Source: Paulinella micropora
Lineage: Eukaryota > Cercozoa > Imbricatea > Euglyphida
Direction of reading: 5' to 3'
DNA: 64,000 bases
NCBI GenBank assembly: GCA_009731375.1
Contig: BJOX01000015.1
Span: 19,186 to 83,185 of the forward strand
The notes under the pieces were generated by a model. The model was not told the origin of the DNA, did not search any database, and worked only from the letters and a program-made list of their open reading frames with translations. The first letter of the stretch is position 1; each line of letters opens with the position of its first letter. This document shows positions 37,670 to 47,600 of this stretch, one piece after another. A program made the position numbers and the translations under genes.

Positions 37670-39720
37670 AAAGGCAAAAGTCCGTCCACCTCGGGTTTAT
37701 AGGAATAAGAGCGGGAGACCTTATATTATCCAGAAGGGTAAAAAATATTATCTTAATTTTGGTAAGAAAACAAATGATATGAGCACACTTCGAATTGTTA
37801 AGTTGTTTTTGAAATATATCGGTAAGCCGAGGCCGCAAAGGCAGGGCCGCAAACCAAGGGAAAAATAATCAAATCTGATTTCAATCGTCTCGAACACGAG
37901 AACAGAAACCAGATACAAAGCAACTTACAAAAGAAATATGAGTTAATACATGACGAGGAAGAAAAGGAAAAGAAGAAGAGGGAAGATGTGATAGAAGAAA
38001 AGAAAAGGCTAGAAAGAAAAGACATAGCAGATGCAGAGGAACAAAAAGAAATAAAGGACAGGGAACATAAAAGAGAACTAGCAGATATTAATGAACGACA
38101 AAAACAAAAAGCCAGAGAACTAAGAAGGGAGCAAAAACTCATAGAAGATGTAAAATATGAAGAAGACAGAAAAAATAGGATACAAGCATTACCACCGCCA
38201 CCACAATATCAATATATTATGCCACCACAACAGGGACAACCACAAGCANNNNNNNNNNACAACATGGACAGCCACAAGCACCGCCATTAGGAGCACCACA
38301 ACAAGCACCGCCATTAGGAGCACCACCACAAGCACCGCCATGACCTAATTTAGGAGATGAAGCACCATTGAAAACGAGGAGCAATATGAGGAAGAAAAAA
38401 AGCAAAAGCAGAAAGATATTGAAACACTGAAATTAGCAGGATATACAGATAAGTTCATAAAAAAGATGAGTCGTAAAGACTTACAAAAAGCCAGTCAAGA
38501 TATTCAGATGGCTATAGCCACAGCGACATCTTTAGAAGAACAGGAAATGTTAGCAGAAGAATATAAAGAAAAACTTGAAAAGGAAGAAAAGAAAGCAGAA
38601 GAAAAGGGTAAGAATTTTGAACATTTACAAATTAATCAATTTTTAATCTCAGCATTTTCAAAAACTTATCATCCAAACATTACTATAAAAGAGTTAACAC
38701 ACGCTTTAAAAAAGAGACTAGATAGTGATGGACATAAAAAATTAAATTACAAAGACACTTCAAAGTGGATTATTGACATGATTAAAAGGTTTAATATTGA
38801 TGTTGGAAATGAAAAGGAAAACGTAAAAAGAAAAGTAGCGGATTATGCTAGATATGAAGAGTATATGGGTATTAATGAGCAAAAAGGTAGTGGAGCGACA
38901 TTAGAAGAATTAATTGATAAAGTATTTTCAATAAAAATAATTAAAAAATATCTATCCCGCAAAGATTGGAAACACACAATGAACAAACATGATTTTGTAA
39001 ATACTCTAACGAACAAAATGACTTCCGATCCAAACTTAGATAAACGAGTTTCAACAGATTTGAATATTGACGAGGGGATGCCCCAGGAGGGGGTTTCACC
39101 CCCTACCATACCCCCGAGCGTCGCGGAGACACCGCTACCCCCGAGCGTCGCGGAGCCACAGCAACCAGAGCCAGAGCCACAGCAACCAGAGCCAGAGCCA
39201 CAGCAACCAGAGGAACAACAGGGAGAGGGACGGGGACTAATGACTAATGAAATAGATGACATAATGAAAAAATATGGATGGTATCTCGGAGCAATAGCCA
39301 GTGATGAAATCTACAAGTTGAAGCCCGGAAGCAGAAAACGATACGGATTTATTATGAATTTGGACAACCACAATCAATCAGGGTCTCATTGGATCGCCGT
39401 ATGGATAAGTCTAGATAAAGACAGGAGTGTTGAAGTCTATGACCCATTAGCACTTTACGAGCCGACAGAAGACTTTCAACAACAAATGAAACAACTAATT
39501 GACCGAAGCCACCCCGATAGTTATTTGTTAATGAAGGTCAATCAAGTAAAGCAACAATCAAACACCTCAGACATGTGGTTGGCATAGTATGAGATTTTTA
39601 ATGGAGCGGGCGAAAGGCAACCAATTTAAGTTTGCTAGTGGCTATATAGACTTAAAAGAAGAAGAAGCGGAGAAATTAAAAGCACAGAATGGGTATGGTA
39701 ATTTTGATACATACATATAA
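37638..39720 (+). pseudogene. Basic / coiled-coil / cysteine protease fusion, multiply broken
   Basis: The E2 counterpart of E1 16760-18892. Basic block AKVRPPRVYRN, coiled coil, Pro/Ala/Gln linker, middle domain and C-terminal protease are all recognisable. Lesions seen: loss of one A at about 37862 (stop at 37866-37868); a 10-N gap (38249-38258); an in-frame TGA near 38341; a one-base loss near 38378; and a 2-nt loss near 39572 just before the catalytic Cys (GACATGTGG where E1 has GACACATGCGG), leading to a stop. The His and Asp motifs (GSHWIAVW, VYDP) remain. The N-terminal Met now derives from repeat F. Confidence 0.82.
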
Positions 39721-39808
39721 AAGATATTTTCTAATATATAAACAAATTGAAAATTTGTGTTATATAGCAAAATCGCAAGCGATTTTATATATATAGATTT
39801 TTGAGGTT

Positions 39809-39837
39809 GTAGGTGGTTTTCATAAAAAGCACCTACG
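39809..39837 (+). promoter_or_regulatory. Hairpin just before the minor capsid start
   Basis: GTAGGTG (39809-39815) pairs with CACCTAC (39830-39836), ending 1 nt before the ATG at 39838. It follows AT-rich hairpins after the protease. The design recalls the start-proximal stem at 7995-8036 in E1. Role unknown. Confidence 0.5.
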
Positions 39838-40639
39838 ATGGAGTACAAGGGAGGGAGAAGTTCGGGTATCTATTACATAAATAGTAAAAATAGAATAACG
39901 GGTACAGATAGCGACTTTACACACGAAATGAACTTAAAATCACTAGACAATCCCACACATTGTAAAATTCTTCATATCTATGTTCCAAAATCTTATTACT
40001 CTGTGGCTTCACCATATAATACTTTTACATTATCCGAAGACGGGTATGAGGCTTTAATTACGATACCTGAGGGAAACTACACAATAAACAATTTAAAAAA
40101 TAAGTTGTCTGAGGTACTGACGACAGAAAGTCCGAATGACTATACTTATGTTGTCTCAAGCAACAATACCAACACAGAAGCGGAGGATGGTAAATTAACA
40201 TTCAGTGTTTCAAATAACGGAGGTATTCAACCGCGGTTTATATTTGATGGTGATACACGCATTCACGAGGTAATGGGTTTTGATAGAAATTCAACATATT
40301 TCTTTACTCATGATTTTATTAAATCGCCAAATGTGATTATTTTAACTGGCGAAAAAACTCTGTATCTTCAATCGGACTTAGTGGGGGAAGGTGATAATCA
40401 TGTGCTACAAGAAATATACACCGCCAACGAAATTCCATTTGGAGCCGTTATATACGACGGAAGTGGGTCAGAGTATGGTAAGAAATTATCAACCAGTTCA
40501 AAATAATGTATATAGGTTTTATCTTACAGACGAAAACGACCAAGCAATTAATCTTAATCGGTTAGGTATTGTTATGACATTATTAATTTACAGAGAGACA
40601 AATTATTTTAATTTTTTACATCATTTTTCAATTTGTTAA
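39838..40639 (+). pseudogene. Minor capsid (penton-type) protein, frameshifted
   Basis: The first 222 residues are about 92% identical to the E1 minor capsid protein (EYKGGRSSGIYYIN...). An extra A in TTCAAAATAATG (near 40503) shifts the frame. The remaining codons (VYRFYLTDENDQAINL) continue in another frame to about 40639, with a second indel altering the tail. If not a sequencing error, the product would lack its last strands. Confidence 0.78.
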
Positions 40640-40661
40640 AGGTGAGGTAAGGTAATTAATT

Positions 40662-40742
40662 AATTTTAGAATTATTTTTTTTTCTATAAATATATTCTGG
40701 TGAATTAGTTAATTTACACTACTTCAAAAAAAAAAAAACAAA
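40662..40742 (+). promoter_or_regulatory. Conserved leader/promoter of the major capsid gene
   Basis: It matches E1 19775-19857 closely through TTCTATAAATATATTCTGG and the following GTGAATTAGTTAATTT, then an A-rich leader up to the ATG. It is the best conserved non-coding stretch between the elements. Confidence 0.55.
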
Positions 40743-42233
40743 ATGCCAACTCAACACGGCGGAGAATTAGACTTCAGTAAGACTGATTATATCAGTGCTT
40801 CGTATCGCTTGAACAAGCTAGCCCCTCGTGAGGGAACTGCTTCATTTGAAGTCACTACTGCGGGAGGTCAAGAACGATCATTTGACCTTATTAGCAGACC
40901 TTTTAATCTCGCTCGGTCATATTTGAGTTTTACTTATACTACGAGAGCGCCTCTTGTTGCCAACACTTATACTAGAATTTTTATGGACTGCCTTTCGAAA
41001 ACTTCTCAAATTCAACTTCAGACCCGTAGCGGTGTTTATCTGTGCGACGTTAACAACCTTAGACATGTGACTAAGATGTTGTGGAAACCAGAAATGAGCT
41101 TGAAGGATTTCCTTGACCTTCCTAACCACGGGGATGCTAGTGGATACGGATGTATGCTCCAAAAGTGTAATGCTAACGGCTTGATTAACATTAGTGCCGT
41201 TGAAGCAACTAGAACAGCCTTTCGTGCGGCCGCTGATGGTAATAACGATGTTGCTGCCGCAACTCAGGGTCTATTGCGAGAGCCAGTGATTTCTGCTCGT
41301 CGTCACGATGATGCTGCTTTGACGACTGGAGTTGGAGCACTATCCGCCGTAAATGTTAATTACAACGAGGCGAAGTATCTTGTGGGAAGTGGAGCAACTG
41401 CCGCTTTGGCCATTAATGTTAAAATTCCTTTGGGTATGATTATTAACACTATTTTCGCACTTGATAAGACTATTATGTTTCCAGAGATTTTGACTATGCG
41501 AATTGTGTGGAGTGCTACTGACAGAACCGGTTATACGGTGACGAATGGTGCCGCTACTTGTATTAGCACTGCTTATCTTGCCGCACTAAATGCTACACTG
41601 CCTATGGCTGTATCTGCTGATGTTACCAATCTTAACTTGTTTCTTGCTGTTGAAACAAACCCCGACGTTATTCAATCAATTCAACAGAAGATTGCTAGCC
41701 CCGAAGGTATGAACTTCAATATCGATTATCCCTATGTTTATAAGAATTCAATTGCAGCAACCACAACCCAAAATATTATTATGCGATTTGACAGAGGCCA
41801 TGGTCGCCGTTTGAAGAAGATTTATCACTCAGTTTTTAACACCCAAGAAAGGAAGAACACTGCTTATGACCATGATAATCGCACAGCAGCAAAGATCGCT
41901 ACTTTATACACTACTCTAGACGGAGCACGTCAGCAAGAGTTTAACATTGACTGCGCCTCTGAAGAAGACTATATGTACCTGAAGCCAAAGATTGAGGGTT
42001 CGGCCTTGATGAATAATGATGTGTATAAATACAACTGGTTCTGGGTTGATGCTTGGGATAATACCCGCCCGCTATGGAGCAAAGACCAAAATGAAATCAG
42101 CGGTTTAAGTCTTGATACTGAGCGACGATGGGAGTTTATTGGTACTAATGCGGGAACTGCTCTTAACCACTACACCGTGGCAATCACTCAGCGAGAGGTT
42201 CAGGTTAAGGCAAATATGATTACGATTTCATAA
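40743..42233 (+). CDS. Major capsid protein (double jelly-roll), 496 aa
   Basis: An intact homologue of the E1 capsid protein. Conserved landmarks: MPTQHGGELDFSKTDYIS, FDLISRPFNLA, DKTIMFPEILTMRIVW, VETNPDVIQSIQQK, ITQREVQVKAN. It is 20 residues shorter, mainly in the loop region around residues 145-215. Its divergence from E1 is much greater than that of the neighbouring ATPase and minor capsid genes. Codon choice is less AT-biased than in surrounding genes (more GCC, CTT and GGA), also true of the E1 copy, perhaps reflecting high expression. Confidence 0.88.
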   Translation: MPTQHGGELDFSKTDYISASYRLNKLAPREGTASFEVTTAGGQERSFDLISRPFNLARSYLSFTYTTRAPLVANTYTRIFMDCLSKTSQIQLQTRSGVYLCDVNNLRHVTKMLWKPEMSLKDFLDLPNHGDASGYGCMLQKCNANGLINISAVEATRTAFRAAADGNNDVAAATQGLLREPVISARRHDDAALTTGVGALSAVNVNYNEAKYLVGSGATAALAINVKIPLGMIINTIFALDKTIMFPEILTMRIVWSATDRTGYTVTNGAATCISTAYLAALNATLPMAVSADVTNLNLFLAVETNPDVIQSIQQKIASPEGMNFNIDYPYVYKNSIAATTTQNIIMRFDRGHGRRLKKIYHSVFNTQERKNTAYDHDNRTAAKIATLYTTLDGARQQEFNIDCASEEDYMYLKPKIEGSALMNNDVYKYNWFWVDAWDNTRPLWSKDQNEISGLSLDTERRWEFIGTNAGTALNHYTVAITQREVQVKANMITIS

Positions 42234-42306
42234 CTCCGCCAGTGAGGTAATAGGTAATTATTAATTTTGATAGTTAATTTATTTTTTTTGATAATATAGA
42301 CCAACA

Positions 42307-43544
42307 ATGTCCCACCAGAGAAATTTGGTAGCACAAAATCCTGACGGAGATTTCGTAAATGTAAAAGTCGGACATGATGGTTATCTTGAGACTAATGTTG
42401 AAAAAACAGCATATGGTGAATTAGCAACATCCCAATACACACCGATTATACAAGAAACATTTATGTATAATGTAAATGCCTCTAAGTGGAACACAAGCAC
42501 TACTAATGCTACATTAGAGCAAAAGAGTGCTATGGCATATCTAACAACACAGGCAGTCGGAGGTTCAAGATTATTCATTGAAACAAAAAAGAAAATTAAA
42601 TATCGTGCTGGTATGGTGTATGTGTCAGATTTACTGCTTTGTGGAATACAAATGAAGCAGGCGGATATTCATCTTATGTAGGTATTGGTGATTCCTTCTT
42701 GACGGACAGATTTTTCTTCTCAAGAGAAAATGGTGTAATGAAAATATACCAATTAAACAACTCCACTGTCATTACCGAGGTTAAACAAAGTCAATGGAAT
42801 GTAGATAAAGCAGATGGAACCGTTTACTTACCAGCAATTGATTTCAGTAAGGGTAATGTATTTCAGATTAAATATCAATACTTAGGTTTTGGTCAGATAT
42901 CATTTTATATTGAAAATCCAAACACGGGAATATTTCAACTAGTCCATGCTATACGATATGCTAACAGCAAAACTGCTCCTTCTCTTAATAATACTACTTT
43001 ACCATTCTTGGCTTCTTTGGCTGTTGGTGCTAATCCGCAAATCCAAAATCTTAAAATTGCCAGTGTTGGATGCTTTATTGAAGGAACTGAAATCATAAGA
43101 GATATTCCATTTATTTATGAAAGAACAGCAAATACAACGAATGTAGCAACTCATGCTTTTACTATGAGGAATAATACTAATATTATTGGAAACACTATTG
43201 CTAATTATAGTATAGTGTATCCAAGACGGCTAAATATTCTAAATACTGACACTAAAAGTAGCGTAATCATTAAGGTAATAAAAAATGCTACACTTACAGG
43301 TGCCGTGTATGCTGAGAACAATACAAATACGAGTTTAGTTTCGTTTGATACTACTGCCACTATTAGTGGCGGGAATGTGATTGCTGTTGTATTCGTGAAT
43401 ACTAGTGATGCTCAAAGTATAAATTTTGCTGATTATGATTTAGATGACATGTTGCCAAGCGAAAGGCTAACTATAACAGCACAGGCTACTGGAAATCAGA
43501 CTATAAGTATTCAGTATGCTTTTACTTGGATTGAGGATCCATAA
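42307..43544 (+). pseudogene. Post-capsid virion-type protein, frameshifted
   Basis: A homologue of the gap-truncated E1 gene at 21460. The first frame covers 42307-42681, but homology leaves it near 42612 (GGTATGGTG where E1 has GGAATGGGTG, one G lost) and continues in the frame of 42639-43544, giving about 412 residues in all. The C-terminal half has a beta-rich pattern ending SIQYAFTWIEDP. It could be a spike, lectin or decoration protein by position. Family unknown. Confidence 0.68.
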
Positions 43545-43567
43545 TGCAAAAAAAAAAAAAATGAATC

Positions 43568-43584
43568 GTGGATTTTCAAATATC
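43568..43584. repeat. Solitary arm of a paired-hairpin repeat
   Basis: GTGGATTTTCAAATATC is the exact reverse complement of the first arm of repeat B in E1 (16618-16634). No partner arm is nearby, so it is a decayed or partial copy. Confidence 0.6.
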
Positions 43585-43626
43585 ACTTTTTAAAATACTT
43601 GATAAAATTATTTTTTCTAACTTCAT

Positions 43627-44052
43627 TCATTTCTTCATTTTTTCTAGAAATGAAAGTACACATGCCACATCGCAAAATCTATCATCGTCAATTGAAACTG
43701 ATAACACAATTTTTTTCTTACACTCTTTACAAGGTGCTTTATTTAATATACATCCTTCTTCTGTACATGTAGCATTCACTATCTCTTCTCCTACATTAGC
43801 CTTTATTTCGGTAATTCCAGTTTCTTTTAAATCGGTCGCCGTAAATGGTGTGCTTGGTTCCTCCATCATTTTCGCTAATGTTTCTTCTAATGGAATAACT
43901 ACTTTCACGTTGTCGTCCCTCGGCTTGTATTGCTCATAGAAAGATACAATGTCAGGCTTAGTCCATTTAATTGTTGGCTTTTTAATTTCAATGTCAATGT
44001 TCCATTTGTCAATTTCATTTAAGTAGTCTTGTTTAGTATTCAGGTCCGACAT
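43627..44052 (-). CDS. Cys-rich (possible zinc-binding) protein, 141 aa
   Basis: The N-terminal two thirds are charged and helical. The C-terminus holds a cluster CTEEGC...APCKECKKK...RFCDVACVL, six Cys arranged like a zinc-binding module. The gene starts directly at the end of paired-hairpin repeat G (44053). The E1 counterpart would lie in the 900-N gap. Family not recognised. It may belong to the minus-strand replication operon with the ExoX-C-like gene and the polymerase. Confidence 0.65.
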   Translation of the reverse strand: MSDLNTKQDYLNEIDKWNIDIEIKKPTIKWTKPDIVSFYEQYKPRDDNVKVVIPLEETLAKMMEEPSTPFTATDLKETGITEIKANVGEEIVNATCTEEGCILNKAPCKECKKKIVLSVSIDDDRFCDVACVLSFLEKMKK

Positions 44053-44204
44053 GATATTTTAGAATTGCGCTTCGTGCTACGCACTCTCGCTATGGATTCA
44101 ACTTGTTGAATCTATATTCTAAAACATCGAAAAAAAATTTAAGAAAAAATAATTAAAAGAAAAACGATGTTTTATGAAACCGCGTAGCGGGTGAATAAAA
44201 TATC
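44053..44204. repeat. Paired-hairpin junction repeat G
   Basis: Hairpin 1 (44053-44128) has outer stem GATATTTTAGAAT/ATTCTAAAACATC with a nested GATTCAAC/GTTGAATC stem. Hairpin 2 (44166-44204) has GATGTTTTAT/ATAAAATATC with CCGC/GCGG. On the minus strand it runs from 1 nt after the TAA of the 95-aa gene to the base before the ATG of the 141-aa gene. Confidence 0.9.
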
Positions 44205-44205
44205 A

Positions 44206-44493
44206 TTATAAATATTTTTTTACTTCACTTTTAATATCTGTAAATTTATCAAACCACGGCTGTTTCATAACCCATTCACGATATGGTTTGTCAATGGTAG
44301 CAACATCTTGAATTTTCTTACCTTCATACTTACCGAATGGAAAAGTATCCTTTGGCTTCCCTTCTCTACTTTTTTCAATTGCCTTAATTTCTTCGTCAAT
44401 CATCTGTTGGACATCTCTTACTGAAAAGAATTCCTTATTCTTCTCAATTGAAAGTCGTCCAAATTTTTCAGATAGTCTTGTGAGGGTGGTCAT
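44206..44493 (-). CDS. Small protein with ExoX-C-like domain, 95 aa
   Basis: After a 40-residue helical N-terminus, the segment FPFGKYEGKKIQDVATIDKPYREWVMKQ matches the short FGK(Y/F).GK...DV...YL.W domain found at the C-terminus of exonuclease-X-like and related phage proteins. The domain is probably a nucleic-acid-binding accessory module. No exonuclease catalytic domain is present. It lies between the polymerase and the Cys-rich gene, all on the minus strand. An upstream TCTATATAGACC resembles the E1 copy's leader. It is intact. Confidence 0.7.
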   Translation of the reverse strand: MTTLTRLSEKFGRLSIEKNKEFFSVRDVQQMIDEEIKAIEKSREGKPKDTFPFGKYEGKKIQDVATIDKPYREWVMKQPWFDKFTDIKSEVKKYL

Positions 44494-44549
44494 TGGTCTA
44501 TATAGAGTGGTAAAAATTTTTATGGAAAAAAATTAATTATTTGATGTTT

Positions 44550-44678
44550 GATATTTTGTTCTGACTGCCGTCAAAACATCGTTTTATACTTCGATGGCCG
44601 ACAATGTTTGAGATTATAGATTCAACAAGTTGAATCCATAGCGAGAGTGCGTAGCACGAAGTGAAATTCTCAAATATC
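44550..44678. repeat. Paired-hairpin junction repeat H
   Basis: Hairpin 1 (44550-44580) has GATATTTTG/AAAACATC with GAC/GTC. Hairpin 2 (about 44603-44678) has ATGTTTGAGA/TTCTCAAATAT enclosing the same nested GATTCAAC/GTTGAATC stem and CGTGCTACGCACTCTCGC block as repeat G. On the minus strand it starts 1 nt after the polymerase stop TAA. Confidence 0.85.
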
Positions 44679-44679
44679 A

Positions 44680-47600
44680 TTAAAATCCAAAAGGTCTAGT
44701 TTCAATCGCATTGTCTACAATTCCGATAACTTGTATTTTCGTATATGTAAAACTAAATATCTTTTCTAAGTATTCGCTTGTTATTTTTTTCTTTTGTTTA
44801 TCTCGCGTTATCTTGTTGTTTTCTATTATAACTACTTTTCCAGATTTCTCAATTCGCTTTGCAATCCGTAATTCTTCATCAGTCTCCAACAATTCAGCCA
44901 GTTCATTTTTACCATTCTCAAATAATTCAGTGTTCGTAATACCTAGCCCACAACTTATTACACTTAACATATTCGGTAAATTCAATGCTTTTTTTGTTTC
45001 ATAGTTCATACTAAAACCTTTTACTTTCATACTGGCTTTACCATTATCTAAGAAGTCTCCAACAAAGGTTTTTATTTTTGCTCCTTTCAATTCATCAGTC
45101 CAATCTCCCAGTAAATCTCCTGTCTCTACATCTGCCTCATTAATTTCTTTGTTAGTCGTATATATTACACTGTCTGTGTCATGATACAATATCCTATTAC
45201 CTAATTTGTCCATCATATTGTAAAGTCTCATTCTCGCGTGGCATGTAGTAAATAAAGCAACCACAATATTTGTTTTAATCGGGTCGCTCACCGCATCCTG
45301 TTTTAAGTCATAACTGGCTTCTACAATTTGGTCGTTAATTATGTTAATGTTTATATTATCCACTGATTTATCGTTCACTAGTTTGTATAAGGTATCTTTA
45401 TCCTTTATCATTTTATTCTGTGTTTTATTTTGTTTCTGTCCAAACTTACCCCATAAAGAGTTCAAGCACAACTTAGCCACTGCTCGCCGTCCTTCGTTTT
45501 TGAATATTTTTCTTTCATCCATCTTAACTCCCATTTTGATTTCCATGCTGTTTATGTAATTTTGTTTTTCTGCTTCCGTATTACATCCCGCGGGATATCC
45601 GCTGGACTCTTGTTTTACTTTCAAGAATGTCTTTATGTATTCTTTGAATAAGCTACTGCTTTGTTCTTTCCAATGCCATACTTCATATACTTTTATCAAC
45701 TTATACCCTTTGTCTAATGCCTTGTAAATTTCTGGAGTTGCCCATGTTCCTGTTATTGCTCGTTCTTTATCGGTGTGCTTACATTCGCCATGTTTCTCGG
45801 TCATTCCGCACTTATCGCATAAGTAATACATCATCTTACCTCTGTCCGCCTTCGGTAAGACTGGGTGTAGTAAGCCTCTCGGAGGTAGCATCTTAACCTT
45901 AGCCACTCCGAAATATTCTCTGTTTATAATTTTATTTTTCATCTCATTTCTTTCGTCGTCATTATTCGGTCTAATAATTATATGGTGTCCGCTTGGATAA
46001 AGGTCGTAGTACATCACGGTCGGATAAAGTGAGCATATGTCAATATATTTCGCATACTCATTATCATGTCGTGATTTCCAATATAATTTCAGAGCATTCA
46101 CTCTACCTCCAAACATTGCCTCTCGTGGGTTTAGTCCTTCTTGTTCAGTAATTCGTTCGTTTGTATCCTCTGCCAGTCTTTCACTGGTTTTCATCAGGCT
46201 CCATTCGCACTCCCAGATACTTATTACTTTTGCTTGTTCGCTAAGTTGTTTTTCTCTTCTCATTGTTTCCTTGTATAGTTTGCCCATCGTCTTATTCTTC
46301 TTCACATTCATAGCATTTCTATTCCAACACTTATCACATCCGTGCCAATGACACTCGTAAAACTCATAAGCGGTTTTGTTTTTCTCGTCCCATCCATCTA
46401 CATACACACGAGATTGCCCGAGTTGAAACATTTTTTCACCTCCGTTGAATGCGTGTTTAATATCGGTTTTGTCTAACCTGCTTCTGTATGCTAACCATTC
46501 TACACAAGCCCTAGAAGTCATCCTGTTTTGCTTTTCCGCTTTCAATATCGCAATTGAATTCTCTGGCATAAACTTAGCACGATACAAAGCCATAACACAA
46601 CTCGCAATAGTTGTATATTGAAAAGGGTCAATACCAAACTCTAGAAACTGGTTTCTAAAATCTATACATCCCTTCCTCAGTATATCAACATCTGAATGAC
46701 AATACTCTGCGATTTCCTTCGCCATATCAAACCTGTTATGTGCTTTCACTTGTTCGTCATACCATTCAAGAAATTCCTTTCGTTTATCTCCTCGCATCGT
46801 GTCNNNNNNNNNNNNNNNNNNNNNNNNNNNNNNNNNTTTCTATTTTTTGCCGTATTGAAGAAGTGCGGGAAGAAACCTTTCTTAAGTTCCGTAAGTCCGA
46901 ATGTCTTTGGAAAGTCTGACAATGGCATCGTAAGAAAACTTAGGCTGTCTATGAACCGATACTTCTTAAGTGCCATCATCATAATCTTACCACCTTCATA
47001 GATTACGAATGGAGTTTGTCCATTATCAACCAACCACTTAAGAATAAACTGACAATCATAACCGCGGGCATTGTGCGCGATAAATGTAAATCCGCTGTGT
47101 TTAGTGTCAAAAGCCCAATTACAGAAATCTTGAATGTTCTTGTGAATTACTGGCGGTTCCTTTGCATCGTAATACTGGCTTTCCGCATGATTAACAATGT
47201 GCTCGCCTGTGTCCTGTGTCGCTTCAAAGTCAAAGAATATGTATTGCTCTGACGGCGGTAAGATTTCTTTTTGGACTATTTCACATTGGTGTTCAAGCGG
47301 TTTCACTAGTTTGCAATTTCGGCATTTCGCATATCCGCATTTGTGCTCATCCTTCTTTCTGTAATTAAGACCGCACGATTTACATTTCGCTTTAACATCG
47401 CAGTTTGTCGTCATGTGGTTATTAAAGCATTCAGTGTTTGGAAACTTTCTATTACACTTCTCACATTCTTTCCACTGACTCTTGTCATTTATCCCCTTAC
47501 ATCCGTTGGTTTCACAGATACTACATTTGGCTTCACAGGCGTGTCTTTCCATATACCCTCTTAGACATAAATCACAGAAATTCTTTTTTCCTAGCATAGA

